From Gautieria morchelliformis (taxonomy: Eukaryota > Basidiomycota > Agaricomycetes > Gomphales > Gomphaceae), in NCBI GenBank assembly GCA_015179125.1, contig WHVA01000510.1:1-64000 (forward strand): a stretch of DNA of 64,000 nucleotides, given 5' to 3'. The notes under the pieces are model-generated. The model saw only the letters and a list, made by a program, of their open reading frames with translations, searched no databases and had not been told where the DNA came from. Position numbers and translations under genes: made by a program. Positions 54,501 through 64,000 of this stretch are shown here, piece by piece. The stretch's first letter is position 1, and each line of letters begins with the position of its first letter.

Positions 54501-56485
54501 CTGCAGGTTTTGCTGCATGTCCCGTGTCCCCCCTGAAATGTGGCAGGCAGAATGGATCTTGCGCCCAAGTTGTTTGGATCTCTGTCATTGTCATTGCGAT
54601 GAAAGGCATCCATCATCTGGTTATACATCTCAGCACGGAGAGTGTGTTGATTTGTCCTGATCCACCACAGCCTGCTTTGCTCTGCAGCGGCCCAAGAGTC
54701 TACAATGTACTGCTGGAATAATTTGCCAGCGGCAGGAGTGTTGTAGGTTCTTCTGTTCTCTGGAAGAGACGATAGGAATGGAACTGAATTTGGGTGACAT
54801 GCCCACTTCGCTCACGCCCGTCTGGTAATTGGCGATAGCGAATACCCGGTTGCCACCCCAACTCTCCCCTGGGAAAGAGCAAGACATAGTGAAGAGAGGC
54901 ATAGTTTGGATTCATATCGGATACCCTTTTAAAACGTCCACCTTTGAGCTGGACAATAATATCCCTAGGTTCAGGGATGATGCCATCTCCAGGAAGAACC
55001 ACCGCAATCTCATCCGCAGTAGGGATATTATACCTCCTAGGATCCCTGTGTTCCCTGTATGTGAGCCTAGCCCGGATCTCACCATTCTGTCCCTGAGCTC
55101 TGAGCCTCTCAGCCGCTTGTCTATATATGGGAACATGAGGATTGCATAGGAGGAGAATTTCCTGCAAGTCTCCCATGATAGTTGGAGACAGACCTGGGTT
55201 ACGCGTGTTCCTCTGTGCCAAAGCCAATGCTGGATCATATATATAAAGTTGGGCATACTGTATCCGCCTCCCAGGGTTAGGGATGAGAGAGCCATGAATA
55301 TGATACAGTTCGCCCTGCAGCTTGAGGCCATATGGACCACGACCCTCCCGAAGCAAATCTAGGTCAAAGTCGGCTCCCAAGGAAGTGAATGCAAATGCAG
55401 CATTGTACTGCCTGATGTTCTGGCGAAACTGTTTGGCCTCAGGGTCCTGGCCCTCTAAGAGCCATCTCAATGGCTGAGGGAGCACTGGCAGCTCTGGAAG
55501 CTGCACCTTTCCTTGTATACAGCAATCACCAAACCTGGGCCGCACATTTGAGGATTTCTGCAGGCGTTCTGCCATCCAGTGCAATGCTTTACAGTCAGGG
55601 CAGGAAACAACCATGGACCCAAATCATGACGCTGCACATCTGCCTCGATTATTCTAGAGCGACCAAGTGGAATAGGAGGAGGAGGTTGCTGAGGACCTGC
55701 CGAGGTGCAGGAGTGGCTGAGGAGGCTGAGGAGGTGCAGGAGTGGCAGAAGATGCTGAGGAGGTGCAGGGGCAGAAGAGCTGGAGGTGCAGGAGGAGGTG
55801 CAGGAGGGAGGCTGAGGAGGTGCAGGGAGTTGCTGAGGAGGCTGAGGAGGTGCAGGGAGTCGCTGAAGAGGCCGCAGAAGCGCAGGGAGTAGCCGAGGCA
55901 TTGGTCTTATTGCATTGGCCTGAGCCGGCAATGCTGCAACTCCTGCAGAACCTACTACAGAAGGATTAGCTGCCTGTCTACCTCTTCCCAATTGCTGCAA
56001 TATAGCAGACTGCTCAGCAGCCTGAGCACGCAACTGTGCAATTCCTGCAGAACCAACCACAGGAAGATTGGGAGGTGGCCGTATAGGCTCCTGCCTGTAT
56101 CTTCTCACAGGCTGTGCTGCTGGGATTGCTGCTAACTGAGCACGCAGGGCTGCCACCTGCTGTCCAGGACTGGGATCCGGAGGACGTGACGGCCCTGCAG
56201 GCATAGGAGGACGTGGTGGCCCTGCAAGGATAGGAGGACGTGATGGCCCAGCCACAGGTTGTTGAAAGGATCAGCGACATTGCTTCTAGGAGGAGGGCGA
56301 GGGATGGCAAAAGGCTGTGGTGGAGGGGGAGGCTGGTCCTGAGCTCTGACAGCAGCAGCAGCAAGTGCACGCGCTCTCTGGTCAGTGGGCGACGTCATAT
56401 GACCCTCCTGCTCCTCCCTTGCCCTTTCACGCTCCTGCTGACGATTTCTCTCTGGAGTAGAAGGATCCCTGAGAAATGTAGGCAT
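51533..56485 (-). pseudogene. Helitron Rep/PIF1-like helicase, frameshifted
   Basis: Homologue of the unit A protein in at least four frames. N-terminal Pro-rich region 56485-55467 (PSTPERNRQQERERAREEQE) with VVGSAGIAQLRAQAAE-type units. The CPDCKALHW zinc motif starts the block 55614-54700. The HUH motif GLPHMHILIWF, tyrosine motif YIHKYLYKG, Walker A GSGGAGKSF and Walker B LLIWDEAAM lie in 54518-52338. The C-terminal block with TINKSQGQSLGTVG lies in 52370-51533. Near 52365 the expected segment equivalent to HVKVLHLTQNMR of unit A is missing and the frame shifts, so helicase function is lost. A further frame change lies near 54520-54700. The catalytic residues of Rep are still present. Confidence 0.85.
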
Positions 56486-57099
56486 AAGCTTAGAGGAACA
56501 ATCAAGCTACCCCACTTCAACTTACATTTGCAAGCAGATGCTGTTGTGTTAATTTTTCTTGGGCAAAGTCAGGGGAATTTATTAATTTCTAATTAAATAA
56601 AAGTCAGACAGCTCACACCAGACCACAGAGAAATACATACATACCAAGGAAGGGACAGGGAGTTTGTTTGTTAGGCAAAGTCCAGGGAATTTATTAATTT
56701 CTATTTAAAAAAAAAAAAAAAAATGTCAGATGGCTCACACCAGACCACAGACAAATATATGTACCAAGGAAGGGATGGGGAATTTTTTTGATGAAAATAT
56801 CCAAGTCTTCTTCGGCTATCCAACTGGAATAATTCCAGTAAAAGGTCCTGGTCCTGGTCCTGGGGAGATGTCTTCTTCAGCCACCAGTAGTGCAAGTCAA
56901 CACTAAGAGAACTGCAATGCAATTGTGGCTCCCTCTAAGGCAGCCTGGGATGATTACCTGGCTCCTTAGCAGAGAAAAAGCTGCCCCACTGAAGAGGTCA
57001 ACCCCAATAGTTCACAGCAGAGATCTCCCTGGGAAGAGATCTTTTGTAGTCTACACTATATAGGCTATCTATTAATTCACTCTCACGCAATTTTATTCT

Positions 57100-57362
57100 A
57101 TCTAGAGGGCAGAGAGGAGAGGAGGGGGTGGTGGAGTGCGCAAAAGCGGCTGCGCAGCGTTCTGCCAGCGCAGCGCGGCTTTGAGCGCTTGAGTCACCAG
57201 AACGCTGCGCAGCCTCGAGCGCTGGAGCCGGCAGACCGGCGTGAACCGCGGGTAGGGCGTAGGGCTCGCGGCTGCGCCGCTCGCGCGCTCCGCTGACAAA
57301 CTAATGACCAAGCATTGGTCAGCGGGCCCACAACCACCCACCCCCCGCGTTTAACTCTTAGA
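57100..57362 (-). promoter_or_regulatory. Helitron C 5' subterminal region
   Basis: GC-rich palindromes (GCTGCGCAGCG type, CGCGGCTGCGCCGCTCGCGC) lie next to the 5' terminus, followed by GACCAATGCTTGGTC and GGTTGTGGGC on the coding strand. The same order occurs in B and F, so it is a conserved 5' end module, possibly a Rep recognition site (inference). Confidence 0.5.
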
Positions 57363-57543
57363 CTAGGTGGATACCCACGCTTCGCGCGGGGGTGCAAGTC
57401 AAACGCATCGGTAAGGTCAAACACCTTGGGTAAATCAAACTTGGGATAAGTCAAACACATTTGGATAAGAAAATTTCATTCAGATAAGTAAAACACATCT
57501 TATTGATTGAAAGTAGCTCTAAGTAACAGGTCAAGGTAGGTAA

Positions 57544-58585
57544 TGTTATGACCATGCTGCTTGACCAACTCTGGTACCTCCATGCCTCCTCTGGCTCTAT
57601 TCCGCAATGTCCACACTTTGACCTTTTGATCCCCTTGTTCTTTACTATTCACATACTTCCCCTTTTGACTCTATTCACCGGCCTTCCCTACTTGACCCTT
57701 AGCATAGCAAGTCCGGAGCATCAGGAGATCCATTTGTGCCACTATCAATGTTACGACTGTTCTGCTCAACCATCTCCACCATATCCGCATATCCTCCGCA
57801 CCATCCGCAACCCTCTACCTCAACCCTTGTGATTTCAGTACCCCTGGCCACCTCCAGATACCGGCCCCCGTACTCGACCCTGAATACAGCAAGATACCAT
57901 TTCCGTAATTCCGTTTCTTCCGAGGCCTATTGTACTTACTCGCCTTGTTCTTTGCCATTGTACTTACCCTACCCTGCACCCCCCTTGTCATCCCATTGTT
58001 CCGCATTAGTTACTTGCCCCATATGTCTATCCGATTCTTGCACTCTCCGGAATTTGCTTAGTACCATACCATTACCTGTTGCTTCAGCTCTTTGTATAAA
58101 CCCCCCTCATGTATGTCTCCGTTCCTGCAATCAGATAATCAACTTCGATACGTGATTCCCTTCGCACTGTCTCCTGTTCTTAGCACAACGGGTTTTGCTA
58201 GTCTTGTCTCCTTCCGCTCTCAACCCTCTGTCCTCCGCCTCTTCCGCCTCTTCCGACCTTTGTTCTCCGACCTTCGAACCTGGACTCTCAGTACTCTGTT
58301 CCTGACTTCTGCCTTCTCCGATATCCGCAAGTCAATCCCAAAATACTTAGGACAGTAGTTCATCAGGGGTGCAACACATAAGTTGAAGCCGTTGTCCTTT
58401 CCAGTTCCGACCTCTGGGAATTCCAATACGTAACAATCAATTAGACCCACATTCCCCTTGTTCTTTTGCCTATTGATTGTTCTTAGTTCTACCTGGCACC
58501 CCCTTGTAGTTCCTCTTGTTCCGTATTAGTTACTTACTCCATTTATCCTAGTTACTTTTGCTTGCACTGGAATTGCTTACCACGC
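57544..58585 (+). repeat. LTR inserted in Helitron D, right end lost
   Basis: Starts TGTTATGACCATGCTG after GGTAA (57539-57543), exactly as in units E and F. It is interrupted by another LTR at 57749-58435 and continues with ATTAGACCC to GGAATTGCTTACC near 58580, where it runs into the minisatellite. Its normal right end (CATAACA plus GGTAA, seen in F) is missing. Confidence 0.7.
57749..58435 (+). mobile_element. solo LTR nested in the LTR of Helitron D
   Basis: 687 bp, TGTTACGACTGTTC to CAATACGTAACA, with target duplication ATCAA at 57744-57748 and 58436-58440. Units E and F show the uninterrupted sequence (CGCTATCAATT, CGCTACCAATTAGACCC). It is similar in sequence to the LTR it entered, so both come from one family. 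It contains many TTCCG motifs. Confidence 0.85.
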
Positions 58586-58990
58586 ATAACATGCATGTCC
58601 CCAAGCATAGCGTGTATGTCCCCATGCATAGCATGCTTGTCCCCACGCATAACATGCGTGTCTCCACGCATAGCATGTGTGTCCCCATGCATAGCCTGTC
58701 TGTCCCCAAGGATAGTGTGTCCCCACATGTGGCATGCATGTCCCCAAGCATAGGGTGCATGTCCCCATGCATAAAATGTGTGTCTCCAAGCATAATATGT
58801 GTGTCACCATGCATAGCATGCATGTCCCCAAGCATAGCGTGTGTGTCCCCATGCATAACATGTGTCTCCACACATAGCATGCATGTCCCCAAGCATAGCG
58901 TGCATGTCTCCACACATAACATGCATGTCTCCACGCAGAACATGCGTGTCCCCATGCATAGTGTGTGTAGCATGCCCCTCAAGTATAGCA
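58585..58990. repeat. 21-bp minisatellite in Helitron D
   Basis: About 19 units of the type CATAACATGCATGTCCCCAAG. Because 21 is a multiple of three, all frames tend to stay open and give seven-residue peptide repeats; this does not show coding. Confidence 0.85.
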
Positions 58991-59039
58991 TGTGTGGCAT
59001 ATCCCCAAGGGCCTCAAAGTGAAGCAAGCAGAGGCTGTT

Positions 59040-59400
59040 ACTACTTATTAACTTTTAGCAAACTCAGGGACATGTATCAACATCTATTTTGTGACATATA
59101 CAGACATAAATAAAATAGTCAAGGAAACCATATTTAAGCAGCTGCTGTCATTAATTTTTAGCAAAGTCAGGATTATCTATTTTGTGAAAAAATGTCAAGA
59201 AAATGTCCAGTACATGTAAGCTGAAGCTGTTATTAATTTTAGCAAAGTTAGGACTATCTATTTTTCGAAAAATGTCAAAAAAATGCACTGTACATTTAAC
59301 CTGGAGCTGTTGTCAATCTTCACAAAGTCAGGATAATTTATTGATATCTATCTGCGAAAAAATGTCAAAAAAGTACAGTACATTGAAGCAGAAGCTGTGA
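59040..59400. repeat. AT-rich repeat module in Helitron D
   Basis: Four imperfect units with TTAATTTTAGCAAAGT, TATCTATTTTTCGAAAAA and GTCCAGTACATGTAAGCTGA, homologous to the module in B and F. Confidence 0.7.
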
Positions 59401-59864
59401 TTAATGCCCAGCCAAAGCCAGAGAAGCCCAGAGACTGACAGAGAAACCCAGAGCCCAGCCAAACCCATAGTAAGCCAGCCACCAGTATAGCCAGAGAGGA
59501 GTGGCTGGTAAGCAGCTTTACAGTAAATAAAACAATAAAACAAACCACATTTAAATGTAGAACATATTGTCATTAATTTTAGAGGAAACTTATTGATGTC
59601 TATTTTCGAAAAAAAACCCAAAAAATATTGATATTAAAACAATTTTTTTCAGCAGTCTTGGGATGTTATCTAAATCTAATTTCAAAAAAAATCACAAAAA
59701 TATAATGCACATGTGACAATACTATATGATGAAAAAAAAAAGGAACCAATAAAATTACCAACACAAATAAAATAAAATACATGGCAATGCATTAACAAAA
59801 AGATATTACCTACCAATAGATAGCCAGCCAGCCAAAGCAATAGCCAGCCAGCCAGCTAGAGGAA

Positions 59865-60060
59865 GTGACAGCAGACAGAGCTGACAGCAGACAGAGCTGA
59901 CAGCAGACAGAGCTGACAGCAGACAGAGCTGACAGCAGACAGAGCTGACAGCAGACAGAGCTGACAGCAGACAGCACCCAGACCAGACAGAGCACAGAGC
60001 AGACAGCACAGAGCACAGAGCACAGAGCAGACAGAGCACATAGCAGACAGCAGACAGAGG
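59865..60060. repeat. 16-bp minisatellite in Helitron D
   Basis: About six units of TGACAGCAGACAGAGC followed by degenerate AGAGCACAGAGCAGACAGC repeats. The same repeats are in unit F at 63520-63655, in a shorter version. Confidence 0.8.
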
Positions 60061-60099
60061 AATCGCCGGTTGGGCAGGTTCCTGGCGTTATGTCCTTAC

Positions 60100-60300
60100 C
60101 GTTCGGCCTTTATACCGTGCGCGCGTGTCGTGCACGGACCACACTCGCGTATGCGCGCTCTGGTCGCGAACGGGTCACGTGACCGCTGCGCAGCGTTCTA
60201 TGCTCGCGGCTGCGCCGCTCGCCGCTGACCTAATTTGGAACGCAAACGGTCACGTGACCATGCTGCGCAGCGTTCTTGGCTCGCGGCTGCGCCGCTCGCA
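60100..60300 (-). promoter_or_regulatory. 5' palindromic module of Helitron D with TATA-like box
   Basis: Coding-strand GGTATAAAGGCCG near 60105-60117 looks like a TATA box. It is followed by two copies of the 12-bp palindrome GGTCACGTGACC (60173-60184 and 60248-60259), each with GCTGCGCAGCG and the inverted repeat GCGGCTGCGCCGC. CACGTG is also an E-box core. Conservation among B, D and F suggests a functional element (inference). Confidence 0.5.
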
Positions 60301-60380
60301 TGCCGCTGACAAATTGATGACCTAAAACCTGACATAAGCTCGACGCCCACAACCCACCGAGCCGCTTTCACCTATAGGAA

Positions 60381-60769
60381 CTAGGTGGATACCCGCGCTT
60401 CGCGCGGGGGTGCAAGTCAAACGCCTCGGTAAGGTCAAACACATCAGCAAAGTCAAACACCTTGGGTAAATCAAACTTGGGATAAGTCAAACACATTCAG
60501 ATAAGTAAAATGCATCTTATTGATTAAAAGTAGCTCTAAGTAACACATTGAGGTAGGTAATGTTATGACCATGCTGCTTGACCAACTCTGGTACCTCTGC
60601 ACCTCCTCTGACTCTATTCCGCAATGTCCACACTTCGACCTTTTGATCTCCTTGTTCTTTCCTATTCACATACTTCCCCTTATGACTCTATTCACCAGCC
60701 TTCCTTACTTAACCCTTAACATAGCAATTCCGGAGCATCAGGAGTTCCATTTGTTCCGCTATCAATTCC
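60381..60769 (-). mobile_element. Helitron unit E, 3' fragment only
   Basis: 389 bp. It has a proper 3' end (hairpin and TATCCACCTAG, plus 60381-60384) and sequence matching unit D, including the LTR start TGTTATGACC after GGTAA at 60556-60560. It stops abruptly at GCTATCAATTC, where the CTAG end of unit F begins, so it has no 5' terminus. Confidence 0.8.
60561..60769 (+). repeat. truncated LTR in Helitron E
   Basis: First 209 bp of the LTR also present in units D (57544) and F (60951), cut off at the junction with unit F. Confidence 0.75.
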
Positions 60770-60950
60770 CTAGGTGGGTACCCACACTTTGCATGGGGGT
60801 GCAAGTCAAATGCATCGGTAAGGTCAAACGCATTGGGTGATTCAAACTTGGGATAAGTCAAACACATTCGGATAAGAAAATTTCATTCAGATAAGTAAAA
60901 CCCTTCTTATTGATTGAAAGTAACTCTAAATAACACATCAAGGTAGGTAA

Positions 60951-61591
60951 TGTTATGACCATGCTCACCCAACTCCGGTACCCCCGCACCTCTGACTCTA
61001 TTCCACAATGTCTGCACTTCAACCTTGTGATCCCCTTGTTCTTCACATATTTCCCCTAATGACTCTTTTCACCAGCATTCCATACTTGACCCTCAGCACA
61101 GCAAGTCCAGAGCGTCAGGAGTTCCATTTGTTCCGCTACCAATTAGACCCTTGGTCTTTTGCCTATTGTTCTTAGTTCTACACTGCACCCCCTTGTAGTT
61201 CCTCTTGTTTCGCATTAGGTACTTTTATTCTAGTTACTTGCACTGGAATTGCTTACCTCTACCTTCTGACATGTTGTCTCAGCTCTTTGTATAAAACCCA
61301 GTCATGTGTGCCTCTGTTCAGCAATCAGATAATCGACTTTGATATGTCACTCCCTTTGCACTGTCTCCGGTTATTAGACCTGCAAGGCCTCTGTCTCTCT
61401 GACCTCCGTCTTCCAACTTGATTTCTCATATCCAACTTAACTCAATTCTTGAACCCTTACTACTTCAGTTACAATACTCAACCTCTTCCAACTTCCAATC
61501 TCAGATCTCCAGAATACTTAGGATGATAGTTGGGGGTGCAACACATAAGTTGGAGCTGCAGTCCTTTTAGATCCAAACCTGATACATAACA
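60951..61591 (+). mobile_element. solo LTR in Helitron F
   Basis: 641 bp, TGTTATGACCATGC to GATACATAACA, with target duplication GGTAA at 60946-60950 and 61592-61596. It occupies the same site as the LTRs in units D and E, so the insertion predates their duplication. Confidence 0.85.
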
Positions 61592-61639
61592 GGTAATGAC
61601 TCTACACATTTCTCCCATGTCTCATGTCCCCTACCTCAC

Positions 61640-62665
61640 ATGTAGTGTGTCCTTGCCTGTAGTGTGTCATCACACTGTATCTGTCCTCACACGTATTGCA
61701 TCCTCACATGTGGCATGTCCCCACACGTAGTGTGTCCCAAAGCATAGTGTGCGTAGTGTGTCTCCACATGTAGCATGTCTCCATATGTAGTGTGTCCCCA
61801 CATGCAGTACAGTGTTCATGGCATGTCCCACATGCATAACATGTCCCTCAAGTATTTTGTGTGTAGCATGTCCCTGGTTTGTAGCATGTGCCCAAACATA
61901 GTGTGTCCCTAAATTATAGCATGTGTGTCCCCCATGCATAGCGTGTCCACATGTGTAGCATGTCCCTGCATGTAGTGTGTGTAGCATCTCCCTCAAGTAT
62001 AGTGTGCAAAGTGTGTCCCCAATGCATAACATGTCCCCCAAGTATAGTGTGCATAGCATGTCCTTTGTTTGTAGCGTGTCCCCCAAGTATAGCTTGTGTA
62101 GAATGTCCCTTGTTTGTAGTGTATTCCCCTGTAGTGTGTCCCTTGTTTGTACCATGTCCCCAAGCATAGTGTGTCCCCACATATAGTGTGCACATCCCCA
62201 TGCATAGCATGTGTGTCCCATGCATAACATGCGTGTCTCCACGCATAACATGAGTGTCCCCAAGTATAGTGTGTGTGTCTCCACGCATAACATGGGTGTC
62301 CCCAAGCATAGTGTGCGTGTCCCCAAGCATAGCGTGCGTGTCCCCACGCATAACATGCATGTCTCCATGCATAGCGTGCGTGTCCCCAAGTATAGTGTGC
62401 GTGTCCCCACACATAACATGCATGTTTCCATGCATAGCGTGCGTGTCCCCAAGCATAGTGTGCGTGTCCCACGCATAACATGAGTGTCTCCATGCATACC
62501 ATGAGTGCCTCCACACATAGCATGCGTGTCCCCAAGCATAGCGTGTGTGTCGCATCCCATGCATGTCTCCACGCATATGCGTGTCCCCATGCATAGTGTG
62601 TGTAGCATGCCCCTCAAGTATAGCATGCATAGCATGTCCCAATGGCATGTGTAGCATATCCCCAA
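61640..62665. repeat. long minisatellite in Helitron F
   Basis: About 1 kb of CATAGTGTGCGTGTCCCCAAG-type units, mostly 21 bp, more degenerate in the left half. Several long open frames on both strands result only from the unit length. Confidence 0.85.
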
Positions 62666-62689
62666 GGGCCTCAAAGTGAAGCAAGCAGA

Positions 62690-63060
62690 GGCTGTTACTA
62701 CTTATTAACTTTTAGCAAGCTCAGGGACATGTATCAATATCTATTTTGTGACATATACAGACATAAATAAAATAGTCAAGGAATCTATATTTAAGCAGCT
62801 CCTGTCATTAATTTTTAGCAAAGTCAGGATTATCTATTTTTCGAAAAAATGTCAAGAAAATGTCCAGTACATGTAAGCTGAAGCTGTTATTAATTTTAGC
62901 AAAGTTAGGATTATCTATTTTTCGAAAAATGTCAAGAAAATGCACTGTACATTTAACCTGGAGCTGTTGTTCACAAAGTCAGGATAATTTATTGATATCT
63001 ATTTGCGAAAAAATGTCAAAAAAGCACAGTACATTGAAGCAGAAGCTGTTATTAATGCCC
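62690..63060. repeat. AT-rich repeat module in Helitron F
   Basis: Near-copy of the module at 59040-59400 in unit D, with TATCTATTTTTCGAAAAA and GCTGTTATTAATTTTAGC. Confidence 0.7.
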
Positions 63061-63699
63061 AGCCAAAGCCAGAGAAGCCCAGAGACTGACAGAGAAACCC
63101 AGAGCCCAGCCAAAGCCATAGTAAGCCAGCCACCAGTATAGCCAGAGAGGAGTGGCTGGTAAGCAGCTTTACAGTAAATAAAACAATAAAACAAACCACA
63201 TTTAAAAGCAGAATCTCATTAATTTTAGAGGGAACTTATTGATGTCTATTTTCGCAATTATTGATATTAAAATACTTTTTTTTCAGCAGTCTTTGGATTT
63301 TATTTAAATCTATTTTCGAAAAAAAATAACAAAAATATAAAGCACATGTGAATGCAATATGATAAAAAAAAAGGAACCAATAAAATTATAAACACAAATC
63401 AAATAAAATACATTGGAATGCATTAAAAAAGAGATATTACTTACCAATAGATAGCCAGCCAAGCCAATAGATAGTCAGCCAACCAAAGCCATAGACAGCC
63501 AGCCAGCTAAAGGAGGAGACAGCAGACAGAGCTGACAGCAGACAGCACCCAGATCAGACAGAGAACAGAGCAGACAGCGGACAGAGCACAGAGCAGACAG
63601 CACAGAGCACAGAGCACAGAGCACAGGGCACAGAGCACATAGCGGACAGCAGACAGAGGAATCACCGGTTGGGCAGGTTCCTGGCGTTATGTCCTTACC

Positions 63700-63913
63700 G
63701 TTCGGCCTTTATACCGTGCGCGCGTGTCGTGCACGGACCACACTCGCATATGCGCGCTCTGGTCGCGAACGGGTCATGTGACCACTGCGCAGCGTTCTCT
63801 CGCGGCTGCGCCGCTCGCGCGCTCCGCTGACAAACTAATGACCAAGCATTGGTCAGCATTTGTCAGCGCGCCCACAACCTCCCACCTAGGCGCTTTCATA
63901 TAGTGTAATAGGA
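63700..63913 (-). promoter_or_regulatory. 5' palindromic module of Helitron F
   Basis: Coding-strand TATA-like GGTATAAAGGCC near 63706-63718, one degenerate palindrome GGTCATGTGACC (63772-63783), CTGCGCAGCG, the inverted repeat GCGGCTGCGCCGC and GACCAATGCTTGGTC, then the 5' terminus. Closely parallels units B and D. Confidence 0.5.
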
Positions 63914-63914
63914 A

Positions 63915-64000
63915 CTAGGTGGGTACCCGCGCTTCGCGCGGGGGTGTAGGTCAAACGCCTTGGTAAGGTCAAATGCATCAGTAAGATCAAGGTTGATATC
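63915..64000 (-). mobile_element. Helitron unit G, 3' end, continues beyond window
   Basis: Begins with the CTAG terminus (63915-63918) and hairpin CCCGCGCGAAGCGCGGG, followed by GTGTAGGTCAAACGCC as in the other units. The rest lies outside the window. Confidence 0.75.

Larger units (their letters stand above)
51384..57362 (-). mobile_element. Helitron unit C, with decayed Rep/helicase
   Basis: 5,979 bp. The 3' end has hairpin CCGCGCGAAGCGCGG and TACCCACCTAG (plus 51384-51387). The 5' end TCTAAGAGTTAAACGCGG is at 57362 and abuts the CTAG of unit D directly. Both termini match unit B closely, so B is probably an internally deleted relative of this family. The coding region is frameshifted. 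Confidence 0.83.
57363..60379 (-). mobile_element. Helitron unit D, non-autonomous
   Basis: 3,017 bp. The 3' end is TATCCACCTAG with hairpin (plus 57363-57395). The 5' end TCCTATAGGTGAAAGCGG is at 60379, separated from the CTAG of unit E by one T. No Rep/helicase. It holds an LTR-derived region with a second LTR inside it, a 21-bp minisatellite, the AT-rich module and a 16-bp minisatellite. The 5' end has two copies of a block with GGTCACGTGACC, GCTGCGCAGCG and the GC-rich inverted repeat. Confidence 0.8.
60770..63913 (-). mobile_element. Helitron unit F, non-autonomous
   Basis: 3,144 bp, same family and order as unit D. The 3' end is TACCCACCTAG (plus 60770-60773) with a weaker hairpin (CCATGCAAAGTGTGGG). 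The 5' end TCCTATTACACTATATG is at 63913, with GGAGGTTGTGGGC close by and one T before the CTAG of unit G. It contains a complete solo LTR, a long 21-bp-type minisatellite, the AT-rich module and a short purine minisatellite. No Rep/helicase sequence. Confidence 0.8.

Noticed and set aside
58548..59022. Repeat-peptide frames on both strands in Helitron D
   Set aside because: Same explanation as for unit F: 21-bp minisatellite.
61670..62674. Long open frames on both strands (up to 334 codons) rich in Met, Cys, Thr and His
   Set aside because: They are produced by a 21-bp tandem repeat without stops; several frames on both strands stay open at once, so there is no evidence for a protein.
1..64000. 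tRNA or rRNA genes
   Set aside because: No convincing tRNA T-arm/anticodon arrangement or rRNA sequence was seen; GTTCAAATGCC near 49370 is part of a Helitron 3' region.

Overview
The window looks like a gene-poor, transposon-dominated segment of a filamentous basidiomycete genome, most likely Agaricomycetes. Evidence: genes carry many short GT-AG introns of about 50 nt; there is a FunK1-type kinase, a basidiomycete-style STAND/NACHT NTPase, a fungal cyclin and a P450; and the mobile elements are typical of mushroom-forming fungi (Plavaka transposase, chromodomain Gypsy, Copia, hAT, Helitrons). No rRNA, tRNA or CRISPR array was recognised.

Left part (1-6.5 kb): a multi-exon FunK1 kinase on the minus strand with one in-frame TAA, then a decayed plus-strand STAND NTPase. 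From 6.6 to 20.4 kb there is one deeply nested insertion locus. A small Rac-like GTPase gene (minus strand) was hit by a 1,575-bp gag-only LTR element (TSD ATGGA) and by a Copia element (TSD ACATC). The Copia 5' LTR was later split by a chromodomain Gypsy (TSD GTTAT) whose two LTRs look identical. A second Rac-like copy without these elements at 37.7-38.8 kb shows the empty sites and confirms the boundaries.

Middle part (20.4-42 kb): a truncated DUF6589-like ORF abuts a truncated RecQ-like helicase; then a cyclin pseudogene; a Plavaka transposase broken by a solo LTR of the same Gypsy family (TSD CTGGC); hypothetical genes; a complete-looking P450; and two weak hypothetical genes. The second Rac-like copy follows, then a transposon-derived ORF interrupted by a 1,302-bp hAT element (8-bp TSD GCAGCGAT) that keeps only a short zinc-finger-like ORF.

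Right part (42.14-64 kb): the standout feature, a head-to-tail array of at least seven Helitron units, all minus-strand. Unit A (42143-49322) has a full Rep/helicase ORF of about 1.63 kaa. Unit C (51384-57362) has a decayed homologue. Units B, D, E and F are non-autonomous or truncated and consist largely of minisatellites, AT-rich repeat modules and GC-rich palindromes. Three junctions are seamless (CTAG directly followed by TC). D, E and F share one LTR insertion at the same site (TSD GGTAA), so they descend from a single LTR-bearing Helitron, and D later received a second LTR (TSD ATCAA). Unit G runs off the right edge.
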